A DNA stretch of 64,000 bases from Clitoria ternatea (taxonomy: Eukaryota > Streptophyta > Magnoliopsida > Fabales > Fabaceae). Positions 24,737 to 36,891 of the stretch are shown here, piece by piece (position 1 is the stretch's first letter; every line of letters begins with the position of its first letter). The notes beneath the pieces were generated by a model. It was not told the origin of the DNA and did not search any database. It saw only the letters and a program-made list of their open reading frames with translations. The DNA lies in the NCBI GenBank assembly GCA_037962975.1, contig CM075675.1:3172001-3236000 (forward strand), read 5' to 3'. The position numbers and the translations under genes are program-made.

Positions 24737-26678
24737 TCAATCACAATTATTGGAATGATGATAGGTGAGGATTGCATAGAAAGTCTGGATGAAAGTGAAG
24801 ACAAATATCATTGCAGCGACAAAGTTGTAACCACTCCTCAAGAAATTGTAAAAACTAACGAACATGTTGTGTCTTGTTGACTTATAGGAGTGCCAAAGCA
24901 TTCTTTGGTTGAAGCCTTGTTTAGAATCATCCAAGTGGAAAATTGAAAAGATGATGCAAACCGCTTCAAAAATTCTCATGCAAGAGTGCCAGGGTATTGT
25001 GAGGTAGCGTGCGCAATAGTTATATGTTCTCCGGTTCAATCTATGGAACATTTTGCTGTAACCAGGATAAACAATAGCACGGTTGACTCCAAGTGTGATT
25101 GAATAAAAAAAAGCGTGTACACCTTGATTGCTGCTTATCTTGGAATCATCCTTTATTACTATAACTCCCTTGTCTTTGAGAACCTTTACATCACTTGCAC
25201 AACATATCAGGTCCTTGAAAAGGATGGCCAATGAAGTGAACAAGCGTGGCTGGTCTTCAGCCATGATAGAATTGTACATGTGATGCTCCCAAGCAATGAA
25301 ATTCTTCCATTCAATTGCAGTTGTCTGATTAATATGCAGCTGCGGAATTTCCAGTATCCCCTGGCTGTAGTTGACTGTTAGGCCAGATTGGAAGCTACTA
25401 ACTTTGTGAGGACTGTTATTACCCTTTTCTCTGTTTCTAGGTTTGATTTTAATCCCTGCAGCTAGGAGCCTAGTGGCACAACGATTCAGTTCCACTAGTC
25501 CTGGGGACTCAATTTGAACAACGTGTTCTTGATTCTCCTCTTGCCTTAGTTCCCTTTCATGCTCTAGGAAGAAGGACCTATGAACAAGTTCAAGAAAGTG
25601 AGCAACTTCATAGAGGTGGAGGGTGAAGGAACTTTTGTTGATCCAATCCTGAGAACAGCCAAACCAAGATAGGGCCATGTTTATTAATTCAGACCCTTCT
25701 TTTTCAGGAAAAAGTAATTTGAACAACTTGTTGAGAATGAAAAGTGGTATCTGGTTCTCCAACAACATAAGATCCAGCAAGACTTCTTTGTCTTTCACTA
25801 CTTCAACTCCCAGCCTGGTGGAATCAGTTACTTCATTTTCCCAATTTTCTGATGCAGTCATGAGAAGCTCTAGCAGAAAACAACCGTCACACACCATTAT
25901 TGTGGCGAGGGTGTACCTGTCCAGTTTGATTTCATCCACGTAGCTTGCTCTCACTGCTGCATCATACTCCAGAATGCCTTGCATGCATTTTTCAAAACCT
26001 TTGACTGCATCTTGTGTTCGCTTAAGAAGAGAAATCATGCAGTGCCATTTGATTTGCTCCATTTGTAGTAGGTTCCTTCTTCTATTGTATCGTGGCCCAA
26101 TGGAGACAACCGTTGGCATATAAGCATTCTCGTTCCACTTCCTAAGTTTCTCTGGAACAACCGAAATGCAATATGGTTGGAAAAATTTATTTTCCAATGA
26201 ACCTAACAATGCTTCGATTGATTCCCTCCATGTGTTTTCTTTGTCCTGCAATTAATCAATTAATAATGAACTTGTTGCCTAGCTTGTAATTAGAGCATTG
26301 GTCTTTGGCATTTTCATTTTTCACCATTGGACACTTGCATCTTGCATCTTCAATTGGAATATTAACTAAATTAGCCTTTATTTTGAAAACTTTTGGTTAA
26401 TCTGGTGCGAACTTTTTGTAAAACCGTAATTACTTTGGTCGATAATAAAAAGCTTAAGAAGAGGTACAAGAAAAAAATACATCCTCAGAAGACCAAGGTT
26501 AAATTCTGGAAATTAAGAAAGACTTAATGACTAATAGTTGAAAGAAGCACTTTTACTTGCATACCTTAGTAGGAGGATGTTCATGATTCTTCTTCGGAGA
26601 ACTCTCAGACTTGGAAAGTGGACGAGGACTTCTTGGAGGATTCTCAGACTCAAAATCATGATGTGGAATATTCTGTGC
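24737..26678 (-). CDS. DUF247 (UPF0481) protein, 5' end unresolved
   Basis: The main exon 26245-24737 encodes 502 residues with family hallmarks: VPEKLRKWNENAYMPTVVSIGPR near the start, the MVCDGCFLLELL segment, LLENQIPLFILNKLF, and a C-terminal membrane segment FVAAMIFVFTFIQTFYAILTY. Introns are scarce in this family. Upstream, a 38-codon exon at 26678-26565 (AQNIPHHDFESENPPRSPRP to HPPTK) with good AG/GT borders joins in the same phase, so a Pro/Ser-rich N-terminal leader is likely. No in-frame ATG exists in either upstream stretch before a stop, so the first exon lies further up or has been lost. DUF247 proteins are membrane-anchored and of largely unknown function; some are grass self-incompatibility determinants. 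Function here is not inferable. Confidence 0.75.
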
Positions 26679-26844
26679 CTGAATATTCTCACAATATACA
26701 AATATTACTTTAAGATTATACCACAAGAATTTGATTTTATTATAATATACACACTAATTACTTGCTTTACTTTCTTTTTTCCAGGTGTATTATATCATGC
26801 ACAAAACATCTATTGGTTTACTCATGCATAAAGATTTTACACAG

Positions 26845-27200
26845 GACATATTACACCGGTTTCGTAAAAAACAGATGTAAAAAAAAGTGGCAGTGACAAT
26901 TTTGTAATTATCTATTATTTTTTACATCAGTCTTTCAAGAGAACCGGTGTAAAAATACTATTTTACACCAGGTATAGAAAAAGTGATCAGCAATTTAATT
27001 AATATTCACACATATTTTACATTAGTTTTGTAGTGAAACCGGTGTAAAAAATAATTTTGCACCAGACATGAATTTTTGTCGGTGTAAACAGTACTTTTTT
27101 ACACCGGTTACAAAATTTTGTATACCTACTAAATCTACACTGCATGAAAAACTGGTGTAAAAAGTAAAAAAAAAAATCAGCTGTAAAAAATATGTAAAAA
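26845..27200. repeat. Block of ACCGGTGTAAAA / TTTTACACCGGT motifs, transposon subterminal repeat
   Basis: At least eight copies of TTACACCGG or its reverse complement, some degenerate (CACCAG, CTGGTG), occur in both orientations within about 350 bases. Such arrays are typical of subterminal regions of CACTA and some other DNA transposons, where transposase binds. I could not find CACTA termini or a target duplication. Confidence 0.55.
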
Positions 27201-28345
27201 AACATATTTCAAAAGATGCTTTCTACCTGAATGGACTAGTAGATGCTTTGTGCACCATAACATGACCCCTTTTTCCATACTAAATAGTTTTAAAATCAAA
27301 TTAAAAGATTGTGGTGCGATTATTCTTTTTCCATATAGGAATCAGCGACTCCCACAAAATGTATTCATGAAAGACCTTTTTATTCCTCCCTGCCCGTAGT
27401 GAATATTTGATGTTGAAGCACCTAACTTTACACTCTTCCTCCCGCTTGAGATGGTCCAATTATGCACAAGACCATACCATTTTTGGCAAGAGGGCATAGC
27501 CAAAATGCATCAGCATCACACAGAGGACAAGTATCATCAACGTCAACACGTCTTCGTCTCAAGTTCGACCTCACCGGGACTGATTAGCCATGCCATCTCC
27601 TCACACCGCAATAACGTCTTCACCGTCCATATTTTCCTCCATAACATTGACGGTTGTGTCATACTGTTATCCTGTCATATGCGTGTAAATCCAAGGACAA
27701 GTTATACCTCTTAAGGTTGCTTTCCTAGTTGTGTGTAGCCATGGACTCCTTGTCATTGTAGGGACCTACATTCTTTTTATTTCGATGTCATTGTGGAATG
27801 TTGAATCACTTGTAACTTCTACTTTAATATAAATTTAATCGAATGCCTTATAAAACCTTAGAAGAACAAGTCATCCTAACCCTACACATTTGGGACCCTC
27901 TACTTTATAAGAAAAACCTTACCAAAGGTTACAGCCTAAATGAAAATTTATATGAGTATTTTAGAATTTGTGATTAGGTGATGTTTAATTGAGACTTGGA
28001 CCATTCTATCATGAATACCAAATTCTAATCAAACCATTCAGATCTTATAGAACAGTTGCATCAAGGCTAGATGAGTTAGAGATCTGGTAGTATGCTTATT
28101 GATGTTTGAGTATTCTTGATGTCATGAATGTTTCTAACTATTGAATATATTTGTTCTAGATGTTTGATTTTGATAAGTTCTATGATGGTTAAGTTTGATT
28201 GTATGTGTTTATGTGTTGTTTCTCTAGAAGGGAAGCCTAACTCTAAGATAGAAGACTTATTTGTTATTGGTAAGTATCTTGAGGTATCTTTAGAAGATAC
28301 TTCTAGTTTATAGGGCAAGACAAAGTTCTCATGATAGATTTAGTT
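27201..28345. other. Gene-free stretch
   Basis: The 87-codon plus frame at 27451-27714 shows no recognisable similarity on either strand. No other feature was seen. Confidence 0.35.
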
Positions 28346-28561
28346 CACTATAACAAAATAGGGCCATTATAGAACATGTTACAACACTTAAGAAAAAAAT
28401 ACAGTAATATATGTAAAATTGCAATAATAAATGGTAATAACCGTAGTAGTAGGTCATCATAACCACAGTAATAAGTTATTACAACTTCTCCTATAACTAC
28501 GGTTAGAACCACAATAAAAGGGAAAAATAATTGCAATAATAGTTATTTTTCTATTGTAGTG
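28346..28561. mobile_element. CACTA-type MITE, 216 bp
   Basis: Begins CACTATAACAAAATAG and ends CTATTGTAGTG, so the reverse complement starts CACTACAATAG. The CACTA terminus and AT-rich non-coding interior fit a CACTA (En/Spm) MITE. The 3-bp flanks are GTT and TTT, two of three matching. The interior has alternating ACAGTAAT/TTACTGT-like words. Confidence 0.6.
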
Positions 28562-29826
28562 TTTCAAGAATTGGACCTATTTTCGTCATCATCATACTAG
28601 GTGTCACCTTAGTGGCTTATTTTATGCATCTCGTAAGATGATAGTTAAGTCATTTGGGTCTATGTTTGTTTTGTGTTTCCCCTCACTAGCATAATGCTAA
28701 GTGATGGGTAATCTAGGTGTTAAAACATAAACTTAAGTGGTCGGGCTTTAAATTTTGAGTCTATATGAGCTAAAATGATATATGTTAAATATTTTAATAT
28801 TTATATTTTTAATAAAGTTGTTTGGAACAAAATATTTTCACCTATGAATATAAATAAACATTAGTATAACCTTGTTCTAGTTTACTCTATGTAAATAAAT
28901 TTGATTTTTCACAAAACAGGGGCTTTTACTACTCTCAAAGAAACCAAAAAGACACCTGGAAAATCTTAGAACAAAAATTTTAAGTTTTGAGATTTTTGAA
29001 TATACCATACTATTTGTGAAATTATCGTGGTTCACTAAAATATTGATATTTTTTCATTTTGGATTGATTTGGTATTTTAACAATACCAGAGATATTTCCC
29101 TTTACTTTAATTCAAAATTCTATGGCACACTTTCACTAAAATTCACATCCATCATCCTACTCTTACAAATAATTTGTTTTACTTTCCTTTTCCTAAAGCC
29201 AATAGGCCTACAACCCAAATTCTTGTACACATCATATTACCCCAAAAGTATCATTAACTTCATTCACTTTCTTCTTTAGTTTCTAATAACTACATAAACC
29301 TCTACTCTCTTTCTCTTGGTAGCACCACCACACATCCTACAGCCCCTTAATTTCCACCCAACATGTAATTGTAGTTTTGTAACCACCTTTTCATCCCCAT
29401 CAACATACTATCCATGGATAATTGAGAATGTCCTCATTTTCTTCTTCTCTTCTACCACCTAAAATCACCACTTCCATAAACATTATCCATTTTGAGTGTT
29501 TCTCCTCAAAACTACCTAAGCTTAGCTTCTAAACATGGTTTTGGTTTAAGTTTTTAAGTTTAAGAGGTAATGGGTATACCCCTTAAGTTTCAAAACTCTT
29601 ATAAAAAGTTATTGGTTTTATTCCTAACTGTACTTTTATTGCGTATTTGAATTTCAAGAACCGAATAGGGAAGGAGTAAAGCTCAAAACGACGAGCATCC
29701 CTTGCTTGGCCGAAACATGCTTAAGTAAAGGGGAGGTGTTTGTGCTCTAAGGTTGCTTGAATGGTAGTTTTGGCGACCCTGACCAAGTTTATGTTGAAAC
29801 CTGGTAAAATGGGTATATATTTAATT
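28562..29826. other. Gene-free AT-rich stretch
   Basis: No supportable gene. A C-rich low-complexity patch lies at about 29310-29520. It may belong to decayed retroelements, but nothing could be bordered. Confidence 0.35.
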
Positions 29827-31800
29827 CACTACTAAAAAAAAGTCCATATAGCGACGAAAAAATCCATCGTAACGAGGAGAATTCAGTCACTAATTGGTTT
29901 TAGCGACGGACACAGCCATGGGAATCCTCCGTTGCTGAAACGTTGGTCGCTAACTCCTCAACGATGATAGGAGAATGCCATCGCAGAGCTTGTGACGGAC
30001 ATATTGGCCTATAGTCGTGGTTGAAGGGTGACAAAGTGGTGGTCCCTTTTGTTATCACGTCCGTCACTGTTAGAGTCCTAAAATAGCTACGCCAGAAAGT
30101 CGTAGGTGTTGAATTGCATTCTGGTCGTCGTTGAATTCGTCACTAAAGCACAACCTAGTGAGTATGACTAGACCTATATAGCTACAGAGTTAATGGAAGC
30201 TGGTCGCTAACACGTCGCTATAGGGCAACCAATTCAGTGACAGTACTTTTCCGTAGCTGAGGAGTTGGTCATAGTTCATTGTTGTATCCATAGCTATTTA
30301 ACGACCACGTTAGTGACGAATCATGTGTCTGTTGTTGTATTGTGATGTACTCAACGACGGTATGCTTCCGTGGCTAATACTAAAAAATGACTTTTAAAAA
30401 AATTATATTATTGTTTGTAATGTAAATGTATTATTTTGATAAAAATTATAGAATATATTTTTTAAAATATTTAGATATAAAGAATTATATATAATTTTTT
30501 ATGATGATGCTTTTTTATGATAATTCTGAGTATAAGGCACGTAACAAAAATAATGAGATAAAAGGAAATAAAATTAATCCAAAAAAGATGTATGATTCTA
30601 ATAATAAAAAATAAATACAAAAATGTGTAATAATAATAAAAAGGAATACAAGAGCATGTCAATGTGAGGGGCTGCTAGTGGGATCCTGAGGTGGTACGGC
30701 TGGGAAGTAGATAGAGGTGTGGCTTGAGTACCAAGAGCTTTTGGAGCATAGCCTTCTATTGCGTCAGCTGCGTACGAGTCTCTCGTTGATCCTCCTTATC
30801 TAGTTGGCGGTCCCTTTCAGCTCGCTACTCCGCTAATATAACTCGTTGGCGGTCCGCCTCAGCTGGCTCCTCCACCAATTGCTCGGCAGTCCTCTACTAG
30901 CTTGTTATTCAGGTTACAAGCTAAGCAACATCTGCTGGCAACACAGAGGAAGTGGCCGGATAATGGGAATGGTAGTGTTGAATAGAGGATATAGCAGTGT
31001 GATAACATTGCAGGTTTGGAATGATAATTTTGCCCAACATTTTTTGTTGTGGTGGTTGAGCGAAACAAGGAAGAAATGGAGCTTGGCATTGCGAAAATAG
31101 AACATGAATAAATAGAGGTACTGACATATGATATTTTATAAAAAAAAATTAACATTATTCGGTGTGAACTATGAAGTGGCTACCGTACGATATTATAGAA
31201 TAACTCAAAGCATTTGTCACATATACCTGTCCCTGTGAATTACGTTGAGCGAAAGGATTGTTTCTGAAATCCGCCTCCTGCAATTAATTAATTTGCTGCT
31301 TTAAAATATTAACTCAAAAAAATCAATATAAAAAACTCTGTAAATTTTCAAAGTAAATGCATTTTAAAGTTCTTTATCTTATTGAAGAATATGATTTAGC
31401 TTCCGATTGAATTAAAGATTTAAAATGATGGGTTAATGGCAGTATTTTGGTCCTATGACTAATAGAAAAGAAAGGATTTAAGCACCAACTTTCTTTTTTA
31501 TATACACAAGATTTGAAGGTTTAAATTTAAGATTTCATTTTTATGGTTGGATAGAAGCAAAGAAGGAAATAATTAACGAAAAGTATCACTTACCCTTAGA
31601 CTGAGTCTTAGTGGGTGACCTAGAATAAGTGGCATAGTGCGAAAAGCTGAGAAGGTTAGAGGTTAACATATGAAGTTGGGGAGTGCATAAGATTTATATT
31701 TACAATCAATGATGTCATTGATCCCTTCCCCACTAGTCGGGAAAAGCATTTCGAATGCTTCATTATCATGGAAAAAGTATCTCATTCTTTTATTTTTTGC
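29827..31800 (-). mobile_element. CACTA (En/Spm) transposon fragment with transposase exon remnants
   Basis: A CACTA terminus (CACTACTAAAAAAAAGTCC) at 29827 is followed by about 500 bases of subterminal repeats of AGCGACGG/CGTCGCTA type in both orientations, the signature of CACTA ends. Further in, on the minus strand, 30680-30900 encodes a coiled-coil piece (EADRQRVILAE, then RAERDRQLDKEDQRETRTQ) with in-frame stops, and 31278-31208 has AG/GT borders around EADFRNNPFAQRNSQGQ. These resemble exons of the smaller CACTA-encoded protein. A possible further exon lies near 31600-31790. The second terminus was not found, so the element is truncated or continues undetected. The right boundary is approximate. 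Confidence 0.55.
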
Positions 31801-32298
31801 TTGAAATTTTAAGAAAAAATTAGACACAATATAAATAAGCGATATATATAATAAAAAATGAAAATAAAATAATCAAAAATTGAAATGGAAAATACATATT
31901 AGATATTATTTAATAAATAATTTAAATACTTTTGCATTACTTACATAAAAAATAAATGACATAATTCTACTCTCTTATAAAATTCAAATTTTGTATATGT
32001 GTATTAATATATTAAATGGCACGAAAGTAACAACAAAAGTTGATGGCTTGGTGGAAAATTTGAGTGTTGTTGCTTAGTGGGTTAGATTTGATTCTCACCC
32101 ACTTTAGTAACACATTAAACCTAATAAGGATAATAAAGTAATACATATAAATAAATTAAACTTAATAAATTTAAGAAATATTCAAGATTCTCAAACCATT
32201 AGTGGTCCTAAGAATAAAAAGGCCCACGATAAAATTCACCTACACTCAAAAGGCATTTTAATTTAAATAATGTAAATTTTTAAAGTATTTATCAAAAC

Positions 32299-33840
32299 TG
32301 TTAGAACCAAGTCTAGTTTGTAAAAGATTTTAAAATCATTGGTTATTATTTACTAAACCCCAAAATTTCTTAATAACACGCATCTAGACATTTAATTAAA
32401 TAAAGTCAGCCTACGTATTATCTAATCAGTTTAATTAAGTGTTTCAGGTTAAGAATCTATGATGCATAAGCTATAAATGAAAGAAAGAGTCCACCAATAA
32501 AAAGTCCATCTTAGTCATGTAACTTATTTCACAACAAGTCTGTTTAGGATTTGCGTACAAATCTATGATGCATAGGCTATAAATGAAAGAGGGAGTCCAC
32601 CAATAAAAAGTCTGCCTTGAGTCATTCAACTTATTTCAAAACATGTCTGTTTGGGAGTTGCGTACAAGTTCATCCCAGGAAAAGTTTGATCCTAGAACAA
32701 CGCTCAAGAAGAGTTTGATTCAAGTATGTTTGTCCAGACTTTTGGACTACTGAGTTATACGCATCCTATCTCAGAACTTAGCATACATACTTGCTTCATC
32801 AATCAGACCCCAGACTTTTAAAGCAACAAGAACGTTACTCCAAAGCTTGCATCAAACAAAAATCAAGGATAATTTCGAAGATGCTCTGAACTGAATTCTT
32901 ATCAAGAGAAACTATTCTTATCATCAAAAGAGAAAAGAAAACAAATCAATGTAAAAACCAACGACTGCATGGATAGAAGATTGAGGAAGCTACTATGCGC
33001 AAATTAGAAAAGTTAATGAAGTTCAGTACTTGTGTCAAAAAGCAACCAGAAGTTCAACCATGTCATTTCTGCATGAGTTCACAATAGAAGAAAGGATACA
33101 AAATGACTTTCATTATGTTTCACTCGAAGAACACCATTTCAGTGCAAATTCTGAAGAACCTCGTTTCAAACCCTTTGTCTTGTTCACAGCTTCAAGGGTA
33201 ACAAGCTTCAACGTCTATCTCTCTTCAACAGATTAACAATGGTTATCTTGCTTAGCCTGTAAATATAAAGAGAATCTAAACCTTAAATAAGTTCCTATCT
33301 TTGAAAATCAGAAACACGAAAACTTCTCTATGCACTTTCAAGTTCTCTATCTAAGCTTTCTTCTATAAAGCAAAAACTTTCTTTGTTGTTTTGCTTCTAG
33401 CAAACCTTAGTCTTTAGTTTTTTATACTTAGTGTATTAGCTCTTTATCTTGTACATTTTTATATATTATGTTCTTAGAAACCCAAACACAAATATTCTTT
33501 CAAATCTTTTCTTGTGTAAGAGTCTAGTGTATTGTCAACTTTAGTTCCTATGGGAAACAGTTATTGGCCTGGAGAGACTTTTGAAATAATACTTGGGTAT
33601 TGAGCTAGGAGTGGCTTTTTGAAAGAATACTTAGGATTAAGTTAGAAGTGGCTGGAGTCAAGAATACTTGTGGCACGAGTTGTATTAAGATTGTAAAAAG
33701 ATGTTTTTACAATAGTGGAAATCTTTTAGGTTTGAAGGTACTGGACGTAGCTTCTGTGTAGGAGGTGAACTAGTATAAATCTATCGTGTGCTATCTCTTT
33801 TCCCTTTATCTCTTAAAGTCTAGTTCATAAGTCCGTTGCA
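32299..33840 (+). mobile_element. Probable Copia (SIRE/Maximus-like) LTR or solo LTR
   Basis: The segment begins TGTTAGAACCAAGTC and ends near AGTCCGTTGCA. Its latter part (CTGGACGTAGCTTCTGTGTAGGAGGTGAACTAGTATAAATC, read in pieces at 33740-33780) recalls LTR/leader sequence of SIRE-type Copia elements. There is no pol coding next to it. Flanks AAAAC and TCTTT do not match, so the borders are uncertain. Confidence 0.4.
32455..32666. repeat. Two-copy tandem duplication, unit 106 bp
   Basis: Both copies start ATCTATGATGCATA and contain CTATAAATGAAAG and GTCCACCAATAAAAAGTC, then ATTTGCGTACAA or AGTTGCGTACAA. They occupy 32455-32560 and 32561-32666 with scattered mismatches. Each copy holds a TATA-like CTATAAATG. 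Confidence 0.8.
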
Positions 33841-34013
33841 TCTTTCCTTTGAAAAGTTTACATTTTGCACAAAATGAGTCTCAGACTTATTCAATCTCTC
33901 TTCTAAGTTTGACTCTGAACCATCAAAAACTATGGGTGATTAGTGAGTTATTTAGGGTTTCGGTCTCGATCTTCTGTGTCACATCACACATTCTCTTTCA
34001 TCTCCATTGCTCT

Positions 34014-34290
34014 AAAAAACATAAAAGTGAAAGTTTTCTCCTCTATCTATATGATTGTCTTCTTCATCTTCTCCATCTTCATCGTAGGGTCTAAAAAAGT
34101 ATAAAGGTAAAGCTTTCTCCTTCATCTTTATGATTGTCTCCTTCACCTTCTTTATTTCCATCACATTATTCAATCCTAAAGAGAATACAAGTGAAAGCTT
34201 TTTCCTTCATCCCTGTTATTGTCTCCTTCATCTTCCCTATCTTCATCTCATAGTTTAGAAAACATAAAGGTGGAAGCTTGGAAGGGTGTG
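34014..34290. repeat. Degenerate tandem repeat, about 3.3 copies of 77-87 bp
   Basis: Successive copies start near 34014, 34091, 34178 and 34256, each with an A-rich head (AAAACATAAAAGTGAAAG, AAAGTATAAAGGTAAAGC and similar) followed by a pyrimidine-rich CTTCATCTTC block. No coding role is visible. Confidence 0.65.
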
Positions 34291-35322
34291 TATAAGGTGA
34301 AAGCATGGTAGGCATTTTGGTGCCTAGAAATAAATAAAGATGAAAGCTTGCATGAATCATGAAAGATGAAATTGTATATCTAAGAACTGAGAAGTGGGAA
34401 GTCGTGAAAGAGACTAAGAAAGAGAGAAAAAGAGGGAAGCGATAGTACATCAATGAGAAAAGTGTGCCACATAAAATTAGGGTTTCAACGATGTCGTTTT
34501 GGTTTGATAGTTTAAGGAGTTCATCATAAATGGTTTTCATAATAGAAGAGAGGTAGTAGCAGTAAAAAAGGCATTTAACTTCTTTTAGCAAGAAGAAGGC
34601 TCAAATTTCCTTTGGGATTTTAGGATTACAAATAAAATGTGGTGGATAAAAAATGAACCTGAGTGATAAAAGTAAAACATGTTAAATGAATTTATAAAAC
34701 AAAAATAACCATTTAGGATTTTATACACGACTTCTTGATATTGACAAAAACATGACTTCTTGATTTCATGGGTTTCAGTTAGGTCGGGTTTAAAAAATGT
34801 TTAACCATAGATGGCTGTGATTATTCAAAGCTATTAGTTTTAACCCCCTGCTTAGAATCAACCAAACATACTTGACTGTTGCATTTTTTTAGGGTTTAGG
34901 CAATTATTTTTGAATTTAAGCTATTTGATCACTCTAAATCAAAATAGTGTGAACAACTAAATATTGTTTGTCTTTGGGATGAAAATTGTCATGTCATAAT
35001 TGCATTTTATAGTGTTAGATTCATAAATATAGCATTCCGCACTCCAAATGTGACATAAGCAAGATGTTGACATATGGTTCCTTGTGATACCAAATGATGT
35101 AGGCTTCTCTTGTAACTTGAGATGTGAATGTTTCTTGTTGAGTTTCCCTATGCCTTAAGCTTCAATCTCCTTCAAAATTGCTCCTTAAAAATTCATGTAA
35201 TGACTGAATACTCTTTAAGAGAAAATGTGAAATCCTAAGTGAATTCTAAAAGAAGAAAAGTGTAAAAAAATAAGAGAAGGCTAGAGAGAGATTATGGCAC
35301 CACTTCCTTAGGAAAGATAAGT
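34291..35322. other. Gene-free stretch left of the hAT MITE
   Basis: A 141-codon minus frame overlaps the low-complexity CTTCATC repeats and has no recognisable similarity. The remainder looks like decayed transposon sequence into which the 35332 MITE inserted. Confidence 0.3.
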
Positions 35323-35331
35323 CATGTGATT

Positions 35332-35961
35332 ATAACTGGGTATACAGGCCAACCCGCCCTATAACAGGCCATCCCACATAAGTCTGTTCCATCACGGGCC
35401 AACCCGTGTGAGCCCGTATTTTAAATGGTTGATTTTTTAGGACTGTGTAAGGACCGTAAGCCTATGGATTTGCCCGCCGGCTAACCCGAATATATATTTA
35501 TATTTTTTTACTTTTTTTATTTTAAAATTATTAGGCTTTGGTCCAAAGCACTTACTTTTTTATAAAACTCAAGCTACATATAATTTAAAACATTTAACCA
35601 TTCAAAATTAGAAACTTTCACAACTAATTTTTAATAAATTAACAACCAATGAAATTTAAATATCAACTTTTTATATTTCAATATAAGGAACAATGATGTT
35701 TGGTTAGAAGTTCTTTTTTTAAAAAAAAAATATAGTGTGAAAGTGAAATAGTATAAAGAAAAAGTAAAATTTATTTAAAATAAAATAATAAATTTAAATA
35801 TGGACTGACCCCCACGAGTCTACGGGTTGGACCCATTTAACCCACAGGTTAAACAAGCTGAGCCCACAAGCCCGCATTTTAAATGGTCCTTTTTTTTCAA
35901 CCCACTATCCACATAAAAGTAGGTTAAACAGGTCCGTCCACGAGTCGTATATCTAACTCTA
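35332..35961. mobile_element. hAT MITE, 630 bp, with perfect target duplication
   Basis: The element is flanked on both sides by the identical string CATGTGATT (35323-35331 and 35962-35970), giving a perfect 8-bp (or 9-bp) target duplication as made by hAT elements. Termini pair imperfectly (ATAACTGGGTATACAGG versus TAGAGTTAGATATACGA). Both subterminal regions are packed with GGCCAACCCG/AGCCCGTATT words, the middle is AT-rich, and there is no coding sequence. Confidence 0.75.
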
Positions 35962-35970
35962 CATGTGATT

Positions 35971-36860
35971 TGTCACCACTTTAGAGGTGCTCCAAAGATA
36001 AGATTATGCCCATAAGTGTTAAGAGACTCAAGCTTTAGAGAAACTAATTTTCTCACTAGAAATGCTTAATTTCATAAAAATGATCAAAGGTGTTTACAAT
36101 TTGAAACCCTAGACCTATTTATAGACAAACTAATAGTTAAGCTAAACTAAACTAAATTCTAACTAAGGTGGAATAAGTTTCCACACAATGAAAAAAGCGT
36201 AGGTCTCTAAGGTCTAAAAATGGCTCAAACACAAAAATAAGTTCATGTAAGGCCTAAAATCTTAAAGTCCATATTGGGCCTAACTAAAATTACAATGAAA
36301 AATAATTTTTAGGATGACTCTTAAACTCTAACAATAAAATCCTAAAACAATTACAAAGGAAAGTGGCCTTAAGGTGGCCCTAACAAAGGGTCCTAAGTCC
36401 TATACAAGGTTGGATCTTCATCATGGTTAAATATTAATACAAAAAGGAACAATCTGCGTTATGGATAAACCATTGCCCTTAAAGACAAATTCTAGCAAAC
36501 TGAAGCTGTAATCTTTTGTTGGAGATGCTCTTGAAGATCAACACAAGCATTCATGATTGAGATAGTGCATTATGAACCACTCATACTTGAATTCCTACAA
36601 TAAAGCTCAAAAATGAGGAATGAGAATGAGACTAAGAAAAGGGAAGGAAGAGAAGGAAGAGATGTGGTTTGAGGTGTGCTAAAAAGTGGTAAAAAGACCT
36701 TTATTTATAGGCTTTAGCAAGGCTTCGAGAATGGCATGAAATAATTTACCATTAAGGAATATAATTTCGTTGTCTCCCAACATTTAAGAATCCAATAACT
36801 GCAATAAACATTTTTCTTTCAACAGTCAAAATTTTTTAAATAAAAATAATTCTTTACCTA
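35971..36860 (-). other. Probable decayed LTR, minus orientation
   Basis: On the minus strand there are TATA-like sequences CTATAAATAGG (about 36116-36126) and CCTATAAATAAAGG (about 36690-36705) and polyadenylation-like words, with no coding capacity. It looks like LTR sequence flanking the hAT MITE, but no paired LTR or TG/CA border was found. Confidence 0.3.
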
Positions 36861-36891
36861 TTATAGTTATACGAAGGTAAGTGTAACATCC

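Noticed and set aside
24737..26251. Start of DUF247 at 26251 with Met
   Set aside because: The codon there is TTG and lies across an intron acceptor (TTGCAG/GAC). The open frame starts there only because alternative starts were allowed.
27451..27714. 87-codon plus frame as a gene
   Set aside because: No recognisable domain, no codon-level signs of constraint that I can see, and it lies in transposon-rich DNA.
32040..32110. tRNA-like gene near GGTTAGATTTGATTCTCACCC
   Set aside because: No cloverleaf arms could be paired; it looks like retroelement leader sequence.
33030..33236. 68-codon plus frame as a gene
   Set aside because: It lies inside an LTR-like non-coding region and has no similarity I recognise.
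33849..34591. Open frames on both strands (81 and 141 codons)
   Set aside because: Both come from low-complexity CTTCATC repeats and have no recognisable domains.
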